NCBI RefSeq assembly: GCF_021130785.1
Contig: NC_060214.1
Span: 2,631,001 to 2,695,000, forward strand
DNA: 64,000 bases
Direction: 5' to 3'
Source: Homalodisca vitripennis
Taxonomy: Eukaryota; Arthropoda; Insecta; Hemiptera; Cicadellidae
The notes under the pieces were generated by a model, which saw only the letters and a list, made by a program, of their open reading frames with translations, did not search any database and was not told the origin of the DNA. Made by a program: the position numbers and the translations under genes. Of the stretch, positions 1-12,366 are shown in pieces; within the stretch, counting starts at the first letter, position 1; each line of letters starts with the position of its first letter.

Positions 1-735
1 ATACAAAGATGTTCTGATGGTCTTGAAAATGGGCTGAGTGTTGCTGGAACATTGTATGACCTTACAAAAGCATTCGACACTGACACTAAGTATCATAGTA
101 TTTTACAAATCAAATATCCTTTTATGGAATTATGACCCTAGTTTTAAGTTTTTCGCATCTTACTTCACTGATTGATACTAAGCTGTATTATTGGGTGGTA
201 TTATGTCTAGTTTTATGTCTATTTAGTAGAGCACGGTGTTCCACAGGGTTCTGTGCTGGGACCAATTATTTTCATCATTTATATAAATGATCTCCCCACT
301 GTGAGATGGATGGAGTGAGCCATCCATACCTGTTTGCCGATTACTTGGCCCTATCCGTCACTGGTGAAAGTGATCACATATTAGAACTAAAACTTAACTA
401 CAGTTCTAACGCTATACAGGATTTTTTAATGCTAACAGTCTTAGTCTGACAAGAAAAATATTATTTTTAATAATTTGTGTGTTTATATTATTATTTATTT
501 ATTACTGTTTGTTTCTCTTTTGAACTGTTATGTGACTTACCATATATGTACTTTACTTTTTTATTCTATGTAATGTTTAACCATACTCATAGTTTAATAC
601 TTAGAATGCGAATTGACTTTATCTAGCCTAATTATCATACTGCTCGTTACAATAGCTTTTACTACTGTACTCTACATTTGACGAGACTTATTGCATGTAT
701 TGTATATTGTCAATAAATATCTTGAATCTTGATGG
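1..735 (+). mobile_element. Non-LTR retrotransposon remnant (reverse transcriptase fragment and 3' tail)
   Basis: Conceptual translation gives decayed RT blocks in order. Around base 50 there is a 'DLTKAFDT'-like block (the D of RT motif A). At 235-300 there is [10 protein letters not shown] followed by [11 protein letters not shown]. Around 330-350 there is a FADYLAL stretch where FADDTAL is expected, so one of the two catalytic aspartates is changed. Frames shift between blocks and no long ORF remains. The copy is truncated by the window edge. The 3' end is an AT-rich tail closing with CAATAAATATCTTGAATCTT (711-730), resembling the tail of the larger LINE at 10230-10256. A CR1/Jockey-like clade is likely; exact family unknown. 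Non-functional. Confidence 0.8.
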
Positions 736-1479
736 CCTTTGGACCAACAATGATGTGCAGTTTTTTAATTTTCTGTGAGACGCTTTCTCGTGTTTTCCTT
801 GTGTTATTTTATCCTTACGTTTAATGGTCTTTTTGTCTCGCCTATGAATTTCCCATAGAAACTACATTTTATACTGTGTGCCATGTTTTGGTTTAATTTT
901 TACGAGACTTTGTCTAAGAGTATTGTGTGTTTAAACGTGGCACTAATGTTATACTTTCTGCCTATTCTTATAATTTTCTCCAAACTGGTACATTTGTAAA
1001 AAGGCTTTCAACGTCAAAACAATGACTAATTAGTCAACTTCAGGGATTTTGTAGAAACGACAAGATGAAATTTTTGACCGGAGTTAGTTTTTTATACCAA
1101 TGGCGTTAAAATAACTAAAAATACTTTAACTTTAGACAATTCCCTGAAAGTTGAATCACTAGAACTAAGGATAAGTTGGAGAGGGATACTAGGTTTTTGG
1201 ACTTTGGGGAAGGCCACGGGGGTTTGAACTGGTGAGGAGTTAATTTTGACATAAATGTATCTTTTGTGTTTAACAAAAATTTTCTTTGTGTTTTCTTAAG
1301 GTTTGCTACTCTGCGTTCAAATGAATCCGTTGGGTCTTTATTTAAAACCATAGGGAATACATAGGCGAGACAAAAATAACCACTAAACGTAAGGTATACA
1401 ATAACACACTCAGAATACACGAGAAAGGTTCTAATATAAAATTTAAAAAATGCACATCATTGTTGGTCCGAAGACCATC
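732..1479. mobile_element. Foldback (long inverted-repeat) element
   Basis: Bases 732-760 (GATGGCCTTTGGACCAACAA...) and the reverse complement of 1451-1479 match at about 27 of 29 positions. The similarity continues inward, with small gaps, for roughly 130-150 bp per arm (732-880 against 1335-1479), for example a shared TTTTTGTCTCGCCTATG block. About 450 bp of AT-rich loop separates the arms. There is no transposase, so it is probably a non-autonomous foldback/MITE-type element. It abuts the 3' tail of the upstream LINE. The minus-strand reading frame across its right half looks like chance. Confidence 0.65.
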
Positions 1480-2145
1480 ATATGAATTAGGATAAAGCCA
1501 ACATAATACATAAGGAATCTTATTTCTTTAAAAGAAAATTAATCGAAGCTTCATACATTAAAATTGGAAGACCAACCAATCAGTCAACCAATCAGTCGAG
1601 ATTAGACCGCTTTGTTTACCAATTATAAAAAATGAAAAAAATCCCAAAGTATCAAACAGATTAGACATCTGTAATAAACCAATTTGGAGTCACAGTATGG
1701 TTTTAAGAAGTTCATTTAGCATGAACCAATAATAAAAGAGTCATAGCTTTCCATTGTGTATTGCTAAAACAGCTGATATACTAGCTAGTTTAACCTGGGT
1801 CAGCGCAGATATACTTTATAGTTTAAACAACGAAATCAAAAGCATATGCTACGTTAAAATTAAGGTTTATAATTCTTTACAAATAAATGATAACGAGCAA
1901 GGCTTTATAAACTCATTATACCAAACTGACTTGGAGCACAGTAAGGTATGGCATGATGGAGACAAATCCTTGTACACCTGGGAACCTCGGAGTTGGGTTA
2001 CGGAATCAACCTGAGCATTCAACCTCGTCTTCGTCTACTTCAGGGATTAAACTCAGGATGAAAATTCGTTGGGCCAATTGAAAAAATAAAAGTAGGTTGT
2101 AATGTCGTCAATGGTTTTAGGTGATGTACATAATTAACAGAAGTG

Positions 2146-2199
<54 letters not shown>

Positions 2200-3700
2200 T
2201 GTGTGTTTACACACGAGGGTCCAACGAAAGTCGTTCACAGTTTGTTGTACGACTTAGATTGTGTTGTCTTTTAATTCAATACGAAATATATGTTTTACAA
2301 ACTGATAATTTTATACATATTACAATACCGATAGTTCTTTAAGATAGCTGATACATTAAATAAAGTGTATTAATACTAATAACTTGGAGAAATCATAGTT
2401 ATCAAGTAATTTTATGGAATAAACTGATTATGATAAACTATAATATATAATAACACGATAAACTATCATATCTAACTCTTCATAAAGACTACTCTTCTTT
2501 ATGCGGCAGGAATAAACACTCACTTTAGGCAATTCCCTCACTCACTTTATAAGTGCTGTGATTCCCGAAAGACAAGATTAGTAACAAGAGAGTAACACAG
2601 TTACTAAGCCGAGAACTTTTATAAATAGTAACTTTACCGTTTTATACAATCAATGAAAACATAAGTAGATTTACCAATGTACTGTCAACAATGAAAACCG
2701 ATAAATATTTGCACGTGCTTAACCCATCTTGTGCAAAAGTTTTCCGTTTATTTATTAATTAGTATCTTGGCTTAAAAAAATTACATCAGTGTTTTTGTAT
2801 GGTGGTTCGTGGAAAAAAGAATGACCAACATTTCAGCTCACCTTTACTGTATTCACTGGCAGGCGAACCCCATCACAGCACGCAGTTCCCACACACGATT
2901 ATATACTACATTTATCGCAGTTTTCTATCATTTAAACTGTAATTGTTCAAATATTGTTAGGAACAAAATTATATTTGAAGATTATTAAGATTTCGGCTCA
3001 GATTCTTTCATTATCAAATCACCTCTTCTCATTTGCATTTCTTAATTACTACCGGAAAACAAACTCGTCAACCGCACCTGGAGCTTCAGTTTTTCTCTGC
3101 TCCCAGTTATTTGATAAGCGCAAAAAAATCTTGTTTAAAAGAGTTTTACTTTGAACACTTACTGTGATATAACGCAGATTTAAAGCTATTATCAAATCAG
3201 TACTAGGATAAAACAAACATTAATTAGACATAGAAATGTAAAACGAGAGATGTAACTGTATAATTCATAGTTATAGCCTAAGATAAGGTCAATGAAGGAT
3301 GGAAGGAAATTAGAGATTTAGATTTAAAGGGTACTTAATTAAAATTTGATTGCATGTCGTTTGAAATGCGATATTTATGTCCTACATATGTGTTTATAGT
3401 TAGGGTTTTCTTATGGATATTTCAGTCAAAGCAAATGCGTATCTCGGCCAAAATGTCTATGTTGAAAAATAGTACAGTGTGACCTTTCATTGAAATACAG
3501 TACATACAGTATGTAATCAGCTATTTAAGTAAATCATTCAAGTGGAATTGAAATAATTGAATTAAGTAATTAACCAAACAATTAACACGTTTATGAAAAT
3601 TTAAATGTAGTACAAAGTATCCAAGAACAGGTATACAGTATTAGGTACGTGGTTCTATAGTAAATTTTACATTATTTAAGAGGAGGCTTACTCATGGATT
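1480..3700. other. AT-rich intergenic DNA without recognisable genes
   Basis: Short open frames here (for example 1754-2014 plus, 2954-3154 plus) have no recognisable motif, and their composition matches the surrounding non-coding DNA. Apart from the GT microsatellite at 2147-2206 I see nothing I can name. Confidence 0.6.
2147..2206. repeat. GT/CA dinucleotide microsatellite
   Basis: About 60 bp of (GT)n with one interruption (TGGTG). The frame reading through it is a Val-Cys repeat artefact. Confidence 0.95.
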
Positions 3701-3960
3701 TAAGTTGCTTAATATAAGTATGCTCAATCTTTCAAGTAACTCAGTTTCGAGTCAGTCATGTTACGCTTGTGATGTCTTGATAGACAGAAAACACTATGAA
3801 TTTACCGTGGCTTAATATAAGTATGTTCAATCTTTCAAGTAACTCAGTCATCGAGTCACTCATGTTACGCTTGTGTTGTCTTGATAGACGGAAAACACCA
3901 TGCATTTACCGTGGCTTAATATAAGTGTGCTCAATCTTTCAAGTAATTCATTTTCCGGGT
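3700..3960. repeat. Tandem repeat, about 103-bp unit, 2.5 copies
   Basis: The block GCTTAATATAAGT..GTTCAATCTTTCAAGTAA recurs at 3707, 3810 and 3914, giving a 103-104 bp period. Each unit includes ACTCAGT..CGAGTCA and GTCTTGATAGAC. The last copy is truncated near 3960. Confidence 0.85.
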
Positions 3961-5118
3961 CAATTAAAACACTCTAAACGAACCATAAGCCAATTAGTTT
4001 GAAACTTGCGTCAGATAATCGTATACAGACCGACTAATTGCCTGCAATTAGCAGCTTCTGTCCCTTTGTCTAGTTGTCCGACTGTATCATTGACTATTAA
4101 TTGTGTTTGACGGACTTTTCAACTCGAGGATGCTAAAAAACATTTAATTGGAGAAATAATTATCGTTTAATATTTTTACGATTTCGATACCCCTTCATTT
4201 TGACCTTCACATGTCAGTGTTTGTTTTCTTTCTTAGAAGGAACTCCTCTACAAATTTCAAGAAAAAAAAACCCAGGTTGAGTGCTCATATAATGGCTCTG
4301 TAATACTCCTTGGTACTATGTACATACCCCTAATCAATCAACGCTAACATACTCGGGTATGACATATCTTCACTTACCAGCGGTTAGACAGGTGTCGGTG
4401 GAGTCCGCAACAGCCTTTCGTGCACCATGGTTACCTCTAGTGTAAGTTATCTTGACTGGGAGTTTATCTCGTGTAAGAAGTCAAGCTCTGAAATAATCCT
4501 GGGCACTGTTTACATACTCCTAGCAATCAACGCTAACATACTCAGATATTAGAGGTGCTTTGGGCAGGGCTCTTCATTCTCTAGGTGAGGAACATCGACA
4601 GTAAATAAGTTTATTCAATTTAGGATAATTGTATTGAATAGCCATATATGCTATTTGATTATACATATTATTAATATATAACACCTATATATTATTAAAA
4701 AGCGAATAATACACAAATCTCCAGACGTTCTTTTCAACATTTTCAAACCGTCTATTGTAACAAACTTGTATGAAACAAGTTCAATATTTCCGCAGAACGT
4801 TTTGTGTTCCCGTGAAGCCATATTTCATTGCCTCTAGGTATCATTTCTGAGATGAAGGTAGGAACATAAAATATTCAGGCCCATTCTTACACAATAGGAG
4901 CTGGTTTGAGGCTATCGTCTCCCTGATGTATTGTTCTCTCTTAAGGTTCAACGTTCTTTGGAGAAGTTACGTAATAAAATAGCAAATAAAAACAGTTTTT
5001 ACAATTTATATGACTAAGAGATCAAATATTATTAAATGGGTCTTATTGCCAGCACCAAACCTTAATGCAATTCTAAAATCAGTATTAGAATGGAATATTA
5101 TTCAATAAATTTTAAATT
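3961..5118. other. Intergenic DNA with an imperfect 190-bp duplication
   Basis: A segment around 4293-4365 ('..ACATACCCCTAATCAATCAACGCTAACATACTCG..') recurs imperfectly at 4483-4550. The shared core is ATCAACGCTAACATACTC. No coding signal was recognised in the rest. Confidence 0.5.
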
Positions 5119-5520
5119 AGGAGGGCAGCATCAAATACTTCCCGACGTGAATGCCGACACGTCTTGTAGCTTAGGACGGCAGTATCAGAGACTGCCGATA
5201 TACATGCCGACAGGGCCTTATAGCTTAAGAGGATAGTATCAGAGATGGCCAGACATATATGCCGACAGGATCTTGTAGCTTAAGAGGAGAGTATCAGAGA
5301 CTGACGACATACATGCCGACAGGGCCTAGTAACTTAACACGGCAGTATCAGAGACGGCTCGACATACATGCCGACAAGGCCTTATAGCTTAAGAGCGCCG
5401 TATCAGAGACTGCCGATATACATGCCGACAGGGCCTTATACCTTAAGAAGACAGTATCAGAGACCGCCGACATGCATGCCGACACAGCCTTGTAGCTTAG
5501 GAGGGCACTATTAGAGAGGG
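5119..5520. repeat. Tandem array, about 54-bp unit, 7-8 copies
   Basis: The core CAGTATCAGAGACTGCCGA..ACATGCCGACAGGGCCTTATAGCTTAAGAGG repeats with period 53-55 bp (ATGCCGACA near 5151, 5204, 5259, 5313 and so on). It is more GC-rich than its surroundings. Copies are 80-90% alike by eye, so it is an old minisatellite. Confidence 0.85.
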
Positions 5521-6499
5521 ACCGAAATATCTAGGAATAATCGTATAAAGCAATATTAACATTTAATGATCTGATCTGATCCCTAAAAATGGTGCAAGTA
5601 CTCAAAAGTATCCATTAGTAGTAAAATCGATGCATTAAATTAAGAACCTAACGCTGCTTTAATAATGTTTGTTCAATGAAGCTGCGCTAAACTAACTAGG
5701 AAAACAACGCCATCGTTTACAGACTACGGTATTTTCATACAAATGAGCGTAAAACTCATCAACTTTACTGGGGATCTGGTAAGCGATAATAGCGGGTTTA
5801 TACATGATAGCAAAAGTATATTGGGGCAGTTGAATGATTTGTGTTGAGGCAAATTATACGTATAAATATAAACACGTAGGAACAGCGCTCACTGTGTTAT
5901 TCTACTGTGTTATTTATTAATTATATTTCACCTTTACCAGAATAACATTTTGAAAGAAATAAATAAAAATGTCGAATAACATACAGGATAAATTTGAAAC
6001 TATTTTTATTAAATAAGACGTTAAAATATGCCATAAAAGATATTTGTTGACATTAAATTTGGCAGTTTTTTATTTGCTTTTACATACAAACAAAACAATT
6101 AAATATTGATTTGATATTTATATAAATAAAAAATTGGGTAAAAATTACTCGGAAAATAGAAAGAATGTAAAACCACAGTACTGTAAAGCGTCTTTAATTC
6201 CACTCCCTGGTAAATGGACTACATAATATCGTGAAAGTCCTGCAGCTCTCTTGCGTTGGGCGATTATTCTGTACACGATCTTTACCTTCCTAGCTCCGTA
6301 GTTTTTCTATAATTCGCCGAATGCTTACTTGGTTCTGTCGCAATCTGTATAATAAAATAGATGTCACACTCATAAGTTTTCAAATGCAGCACATCCTGTC
6401 AAAAACTACATTCTGATAAACACACGTTAAGTTAATTACAAATAAAGTTTATGTCTGCTATGGGACTTTGTATCCATGTATGTGAGACACATTTTTTTG
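5521..6499. other. AT-rich intergenic DNA, nothing recognised
   Basis: No long frame, repeat or RNA signature was recognised between the minisatellite and the truncated 5' end of the LINE. Confidence 0.5.
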
Positions 6500-6540
6500 A
6501 GAATATATCAACTAAATAAGTTAAGTTCGTCAGACGAGAA

Positions 6541-6807
6541 GACAAGCTAAAATTCCTAGAAAAACGGAGAGTCAAAAGGAACCTAAACTCACATGACGTT
6601 GGTTACACTTCGTCCACTGCTAATCCTGTCTACGTTAACGAGAGTCTCAGTCCTACCAAGAGGAAACTACTGGCTGCTGCACGATCGGTGAAACAGGAAA
6701 AGAATTATGCATATTTATGGGTAAGAAATGGCAAAATATTTCTGAGGAAGGCTCAGGGTGATCCCTTTATTATTGTTAGTTCAATGGAGCAAAATGAAAA
6801 ACTGTAA
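6541..6807 (+). pseudogene. LINE ORF1 C-terminus (Baculo_FP-like domain)
   Basis: An open frame from about 6541 to the TAA at 6805-6807 encodes a basic tail containing TKRKLLAAARSVKQEKNYAY and then LWVRNGKIFLRKA. The pattern A-x(2)-VK-x(3)-NY-x-YLWVRNGKIFLRK is the signature of the Baculo_FP C-terminal domain that insect LINE ORF1 proteins share with the baculovirus FP25K family. Only the C-terminal ~88 residues are present; the upstream coiled coil and any zinc finger are lost to 5' truncation. It would have been a nucleic-acid chaperone/RNA-binding partner of ORF2. Confidence 0.7.
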
Positions 6808-6877
6808 GTAAGTTTTTATTTGGTAAAAAGTCGTAAGCACTAACAATCAATATTGTTTGAGACAAAACTAGATTTTT

Positions 6878-8080
6878 TTATATTTCATCAGAATATATCT
6901 AGTCTAAGAGAAAACTTTGATTCTTTTTTAATTTATCTTAATACTTTGCCTTCTTTGCCAGATGTAATTGTACTAACAGAAGTTTAGATACACGAATGTG
7001 AAATAAGTTTGTATTTAATTAGTGGGTATAACCAGTATTCAAACTGTAATGACAGCTACAGATCAGGTGGAGTGATTGTTTATTTGAGTGATCGATATGA
7101 AGCCAGACGATCAGGCGCTACTAGCAATCAGCTGACGCTCTCAAGGTCACTGTTGACATTGAGTCTGTTGGGCTTTCTGTTGCGATGGTGGCGGTTTATA
7201 CGCTGCATTCACATTCTACTGCATCTTTCTTGGATGAATTAAATATCTTATTGTCTGAATCCAAAGATCGATATTTATTTGTTACCGGGGATATGAACTT
7301 ATGCTTGCTTAAGCAGTCACTGCTCGTCGACGAGTATTTAGCGATTATGTCAAGTAATGGACTTGATCAACTGATTGACTCACCCACTAGAGGAAATAGC
7401 TGTTTAGATCATATATTTTTTAGAACTAAAGATAAATGTAGCTTTGAATCTGATGTTTTAACTTCTTTTAGGCAAGACCATGATGCAGTAGTTTGTAATA
7501 TTTTATTTCCAAATTTGTCAAAAGAGAAGGATACTTTGTCTCCTGAATTTAAAAATAAAACAGATTTTGTCAAAATGGGAAGTTTTCTTAGCACGTACAA
7601 CTGGTCAGTTATTTGTGAAGAAAACGATGCCAATGTACCGTTTTCATTGTTTGCTGATGTATTGAGACAGGCTGTGGACTATTCAATGTATAAAGTCAAA
7701 ATCACCTCTAAATATAAGTTGTTAAAGCCTTGGATGACTATTGATCTTTGCAAGCGTCAGCGGTTTAGTAACTTACTGTATAAAAAATCAAAAAAAAAGA
7801 TTGAACGATCCAAAATTTCAACGTTCTTTTTCAAAATTATAGGAAAAAGTTGAAAAAAGATATTGATGAACCAAAAATACATTATTACCAGAATATTTTT
7901 GAAGAAAATAAATATAATATCAGGAAGCAATGTGAAACTATTAATAACATGCTTGGTTCGCAAAAGAGGAAACATCACGTTCCAGGTGTTTATTTTCTAT
8001 CCAGGCCTGAAGAACTTATCTCAGACTGTCAAGCTGTCGCTAATGAGTTCAATCTTTATTCGTTAATGCAGTTGAAAACC
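6878..8080 (+). pseudogene. LINE ORF2 endonuclease (EEP/APE type) and linker
   Basis: The frame beginning near 6878 reads HQNISSLRENFDSF, the typical N-terminal block of an APE-type LINE endonuclease. It continues through a TAG stop at 6985-6987 to GYNQYSNCNDSYRSGGVIVY. After a frame change the 7185-7853 frame carries VTGDMNLCLL (the GDxN metal/catalytic block), SCLDHIF and the SFRQDHDAVVC block (the terminal D-H pair). The nuclease would nick target DNA to prime reverse transcription. At least one stop and two frame changes make it non-functional. The stretch 7560-8080 is the poorly conserved linker to the RT. Confidence 0.8.
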
Positions 8081-8082
8081 TA

Positions 8083-9093
8083 ATGAATGAATCTGACAGT
8101 TTTGATGGCTTTGATTATCATATGTACACCCAATGTTTTCCTGCTAAGTATTCGGATAATTCATTTTTTTGCTACCCTACTAGTTCTGAAGAAGTTCTAG
8201 CTGTTATCAACAGTTTAAAGTCTAACAAGTCTCCTGGTATTGATGGTATTTCAGCGCATGTAATGAAAAAAATGGGTCATATCTTGTCTCCTTTGTTGGC
8301 ATTTCTAATTAACCTTAGTTTCGAAACTGGTATCTTTCCTACCTCTTTAAAAACTGCACTAGTTGTCCCACTTCACAAGAAAGGTTCCAATAAAGATCTC
8401 AATAACTATCGACTGATTTCTCTTTTATCTGTTGTCTCTAAAATAATGGAAAAGATTATGAAAGTCAGGTTGGTTCAGTTTTTAGATTCTAATAAGTTTT
8501 TTTTGTGCAAATCAATTTGGGTTTATGGGCAAAAGATCTACTGAAGATGCTCTCTTAAAGTTCTGTTCAGACGTTTATGAGGGAATTAACAGTGGTACAT
8601 TTTTCCAGTGGAATATTTATTGATATAACTTTTTACTAGACTATCTTTGGGTAGCTGGAGTTAGAGGTATCCCTTATGAATGGTTTAAGAGCTATCTAAC
8701 AAACCGATCTCAATGTGTATGATTTCTGAACTCCGTCAGTTCAACTCTCCCGATTAAATTTGGAGTACCACAAGGGTCTGTTTTGGGTGCAATACTATTT
8801 TTAGTCTATATTAATTGCTTGTGTAATGGAAATCATCGGGTTCCCTAACTTGTTTTGCAGATGACACTGCCCTTTGCTATTCCACTATAAATAGTCAAAT
8901 AGTGTATAGCGTAATGCAAGAAGACCTTGACAAATTGAAAATGTGGTTTGCTAGAAATAGGATGGTCTTGAGCGTAAAGACGAAGTTTATGAATTTTTCT
9001 CTAAGAAATAGAAAAGACATACAACAAGATATCTTTTTTAAATGCAAGCAATGCTTAATTTTCGGGAGAAATCCATGTCAGGGTTGCGTTTAA
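8083..9093 (+). pseudogene. LINE ORF2 reverse transcriptase
   Basis: RT blocks appear in order: SNKSPGIDGI (8219-8250), VPLHKKGSNKDLNNYR with SLLSVVSKIMEKI (8365-8455), GKRSTEDALLKF (near 8530), a damaged motif A (around 8615), [18 protein letters not shown] (8762-8815) and FADDTALCYS (8857-8887, the catalytic DD intact), followed by a thumb segment DLDKLKMWFARNRMVLS. The blocks lie in three frames, so the ORF is broken. It is clearly a non-LTR retrotransposon RT rather than a retroviral or group II type. Confidence 0.85.
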
Positions 9094-9103
9094 AATTGAG
9101 AGG

Positions 9104-9712
9104 GTGGAACAAATAAAGTATCTGGGGGTTATTCTGGATGAAAGGTGTAGTTCGAGGGAACACATTTTGAATGTAAAAAACTATTTAAACAATTCATTGA
9201 CGAAGTTTTATTTTCTTCAGTATTTATGTCCAATATCTGTCTTGAAAACTATTTACTATTCTATAATTAACTCTAAATTGCAATATGGTATTTCATGTTG
9301 GGGAGGAGCCTATTATTCTATTATTCGACCTATTATTATAAATCAAAACAAGATCATTAGGGTTATTGTCAGGGCTAATCGGCGTGATTCTTCTTTCCCT
9401 CTTTATATTCAGCTTGGAATACTTCCGCTTAGATATTTGTACATTTATAGGGTACTCAGGATATTTTTCTCAAGAGGCGGCCACACACTGGGAAATGTAA
9501 ATGTTCACTCGATTAGGTTACAAATTTTAAACCGAGTAACTATTCCTTTTCCTAAATTAGAAGTTTACAAGCATTTTTATACATTCATAGCTCCGAAGCT
9601 CTATAACAAATTACCTTTCGATGTGTCCTCGTCGAAAACATTGGGTACATTCATACGAAGTTTGAAATGCTGGCTTTTAACAATTGTTGATGTAGAGCGA
9701 CTCATAAATTAG
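9104..9712 (+). pseudogene. LINE ORF2 C-terminal domain
   Basis: An open 202-codon frame starts with EQIKYLGVILDERCSS, the canonical post-RT block ('YLGV.LD'). It continues with TIYYSIINSKLQYGISCWG and NKIIRVIVRANRRDSS, typical of the C-terminal region of CR1/Jockey-type insect LINEs, and ends at a TAG in 9710-9712. It is the distal part of the same ORF2 as the RT above, separated from it by frameshifts. Confidence 0.8.
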
Positions 9713-10452
9713 ATATTTTGTTGAAGTCTTGTTTTATTGTATGAGTGTGTAATGGTTACATCTTTATCTATTGTGTCTAAGTATCTTTGTAGTGTGTTTG
9801 TATGTGTGTTATATGTTTCAGTAATGTATGTGTTTGTAAATTTATGTTTATGTGTGTGTATTTGTATGTATGTGTGAATGTGTATAAATGTATATGTATC
9901 TGTATGTGTGTGGATTTATGTATATGTATGTATGTGTATGTGAATTTATGTAGTAATTTTATTTTTTATATGTTGTGGTAATGTAATGTATTGAATTTCA
10001 TTATGAAATACAACTTAATTTTGTGCTTTGTTTTAAATATTTGTATGGTTTATTCATTACTCTAATAATGCATATCTTACTCTGAAAGAGGAGCTGCCAG
10101 GCCCATCTGCCTTAAATTAATTAGTGATGGCAACCTCAACTCAGCTAATAGCTCAGAGGTGCCTATCCATTGTACTTTTATATACTTTTTGATGTAATTT
10201 TAGTGTGAGCAAATTATTGTAATGTACCTTGGAAATAAAGATTCTTGATTCTTGACTGATTCTAAATAATATGCCACGTAGATAAAACCTCACAACTCCA
10301 TCATTTTGTAATATAAAATGTACAAAACGTAAATTCAGACTATTATTTAACACCTATTAGTTCAAGGTTTGATCCAATCTGTAACTCCAAATGATATGTT
10401 ATGTTACGTAAATCTCTACAGAATAATATAAATTTAACAAAATATATACATG

Positions 10453-10468
10453 CAAACACACACACACA

Positions 10469-10531
<63 letters not shown>
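10453..10531. repeat. CA/GT dinucleotide microsatellite
   Basis: About 75 bp of (CA)n with one CACCA interruption. Both strands give spurious Thr-His or Val-Cys frames. Confidence 0.95.
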
Positions 10532-10534
<3 letters not shown>

Positions 10535-11706
10535 TCACACATTTAATCTATTAGCAACTATATCGAACTGGAAGTGTTATGAGAGGGCTGAGGAAAACTT
10601 TGTATGTGAACTTCAGTTTGCGACTGTACATAGCAAAACCCTGTACCCCTGCCTTGTTATACTCGATATGTATATGGTTACTTCCATTAAGAGTTGAGAG
10701 ATCACATTTTACCACTCATTTTGTGATTAAAGTTCTTTATATGTCTTAGATAAAGTGTTGTCTTTACTAAAATATCGAGTGTTCATATTTGTAGAGGTTG
10801 GATGTTATCAAAGCGTTTTGGGAATGTATCTTTTGCTTAAAAAAAAATCCAAATTGCCTTTTAAAACAGATTTTTGCAGCGCGTTAGTATTGTTATACCT
10901 ATCAAAAAATGAAGGCCAGCGTAAAATGCATAAGTTATTAAATGTGTTAATGAAAAAACTATTTAATATATTAAACTAAAAGCTAAAAGATTCTATAATT
11001 GAAAATTTAACTGAAAAGTGTGACAAAAACGTGAAGCCAATATTCATCCCCTATGTTTACACCCTGTTCTTAAATAACATTTTAAAATTATAATACAAGT
11101 AAAGGAGAGTTGTCGTTGAAAATCTTTCCTTAATTTTAAGCACATGTGTTTATTATTTATGCTAATATACTATCCAACATGGACGATTCTGCTATGTTCA
11201 ATCACAACAAACTTCATGTAAAACAGCAGCAACTCAACACCACTAACATGATTGACCTGTCGTAATAAGAACTAGGAATCTTTATGAAGTAATATAAAGT
11301 TGCCATCATTGTTGCTTAGACATTAATGAAACTCCACATTCATATCTGCGACCAGTTTGATTGACTGGCCAAATTATTAAGTTTCATGGAAATTAAAATA
11401 TTAGAAAATATATTATAAATTATTTTTATATATATATACTGCTTTTAAGAATTATACGTCTCTGGAAGTTTTAGTCAAATGAAAAATTCATGGAGAGCAG
11501 CTTGTTGGATGGAATATTGTTTTGATTAGAAAAGGACTCTTTGTATTTTATTTTTGTAAATTGTTTTGTTTTTCGTTGCGCTGACCAGCTACTGGTTTTT
11601 GGTCAGTGTATTTCCAAAGAATGTAAATTGTTTTAGATTTCTTTGCAAATGGTGGAAAATAAAGTATTATTATTATATACATACATATATATATGTAGGT
11701 ATATGT
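10532..11706. other. Intergenic DNA; possible LINE 3' tail near 11500-11690
   Basis: No recognised gene. The stretch ending GGAAAATAAAGTATTATTAT (about 11653-11673) looks like the 3' tail of another non-LTR element (polyadenylation-like AATAAA followed by an ATT run), but I see no coding domain with it. Confidence 0.4.
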
Positions 11707-12161
11707 CAACTTTAAAATCTCTTATGGAACACCCTGTATTTTATGTTGTTTTTAGATTCTACTCAACAAAATAATACATTTTTGCTTTTGAGAGTTTTTC
11801 AATATCTCTAATGGTTCAGGAGCTACGTGGACTGGAAGTTTTCATAATTTTTGCAAATATGGCGGCCAACTTTAAAATATTTTATGGAACACCCTGTATT
11901 TTATGTTGTTTTTATATTCTACACTAAAAAATAAGACATTTTTGCATTTTAGAGTTTTTCTATATCTCTAATGGTTCAGGAGCTACGTGGACTGCAAGTT
12001 TTCGGATTTTTTCGGACTGATGATAAAAACTTCCAGTCCACGTAGCTCCTGAACCATTAGAGATATTGAAAAACTCTCAAAAGCAAAAATGTATTATTTT
12101 GTTGAGTAGAATCTAAAAACAACATAAAATACAGGGTGTTCCATAAGAGATTTTAAAGTTG
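11707..12161. repeat. Three-copy 136-bp repeat including a near-perfect palindrome
   Basis: Copy 1 (11707-11842) begins CAACTTTAAAATCTCTTATG and ends GACTGGAAGTTTT. Copy 2 (11867-12003) is a diverged direct copy. Copy 3 (12026-12161) is the reverse complement of copy 1, almost identical over 136 bp. Copies 1 and 3 could fold into a long hairpin with copy 2 in the loop. Internal phrases (GGAACACCCTGTATTTTATG, GGTTCAGGAGCTACGTGGAC) look like dispersed insect non-autonomous elements. No protein. Confidence 0.8.
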
Positions 12162-12312
12162 ACCGCCATATTGGAAAATGGCGGCCATCTTCAAAAAATT
12201 TGAAAGTGTATCCCTGAGTGAAACTTAAAATTGAGCAAGTTCCAAATTTAAAGTGTGGTGCTAAGTCGTGTAATTAAAAAGTTAGCTATTGGATCACTTT
12301 AAAAAACTCACC

Positions 12313-12363
<51 letters not shown>

Positions 12364-12366
<3 letters not shown>

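Larger units (their letters stand above)
6500..10256 (+). mobile_element. CR1/Jockey-type LINE, 5'-truncated, decayed
   Basis: Components run in LINE order on one strand: the C-terminus of ORF1 (ends 6807), AP endonuclease (about 6878-7550), linker (7550-8080), reverse transcriptase (8083-9000), C-terminal domain (9104-9712), a TG-rich 3' UTR (9715-10200) and a terminal tail GAAATAAAGATTCTTGATTC before 10256. Several frameshifts and stops break ORF2, so this copy is dead. The 3' tail resembles that of the remnant at 1-735. Clade assignment (CR1/Jockey group) rests on the Baculo_FP-like ORF1 tail and the RT C-terminal region; I cannot go further without a search. Confidence 0.85.

Noticed and set aside
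1115..1420. 101-codon minus-strand frame with a plausible hydrophobic N-terminus
   Set aside because: It lies in the loop and right arm of the foldback element and has no recognisable domain; probably chance.
7409..7978. Minus-strand frames inside the LINE ORF2
   Set aside because: Antisense shadows of endonuclease and linker coding sequence.
10343..10697. Frames through the CA/GT repeats (poly Thr-His, poly Val-Cys), also at 2121-2342
   Set aside because: Pure microsatellite artefacts.
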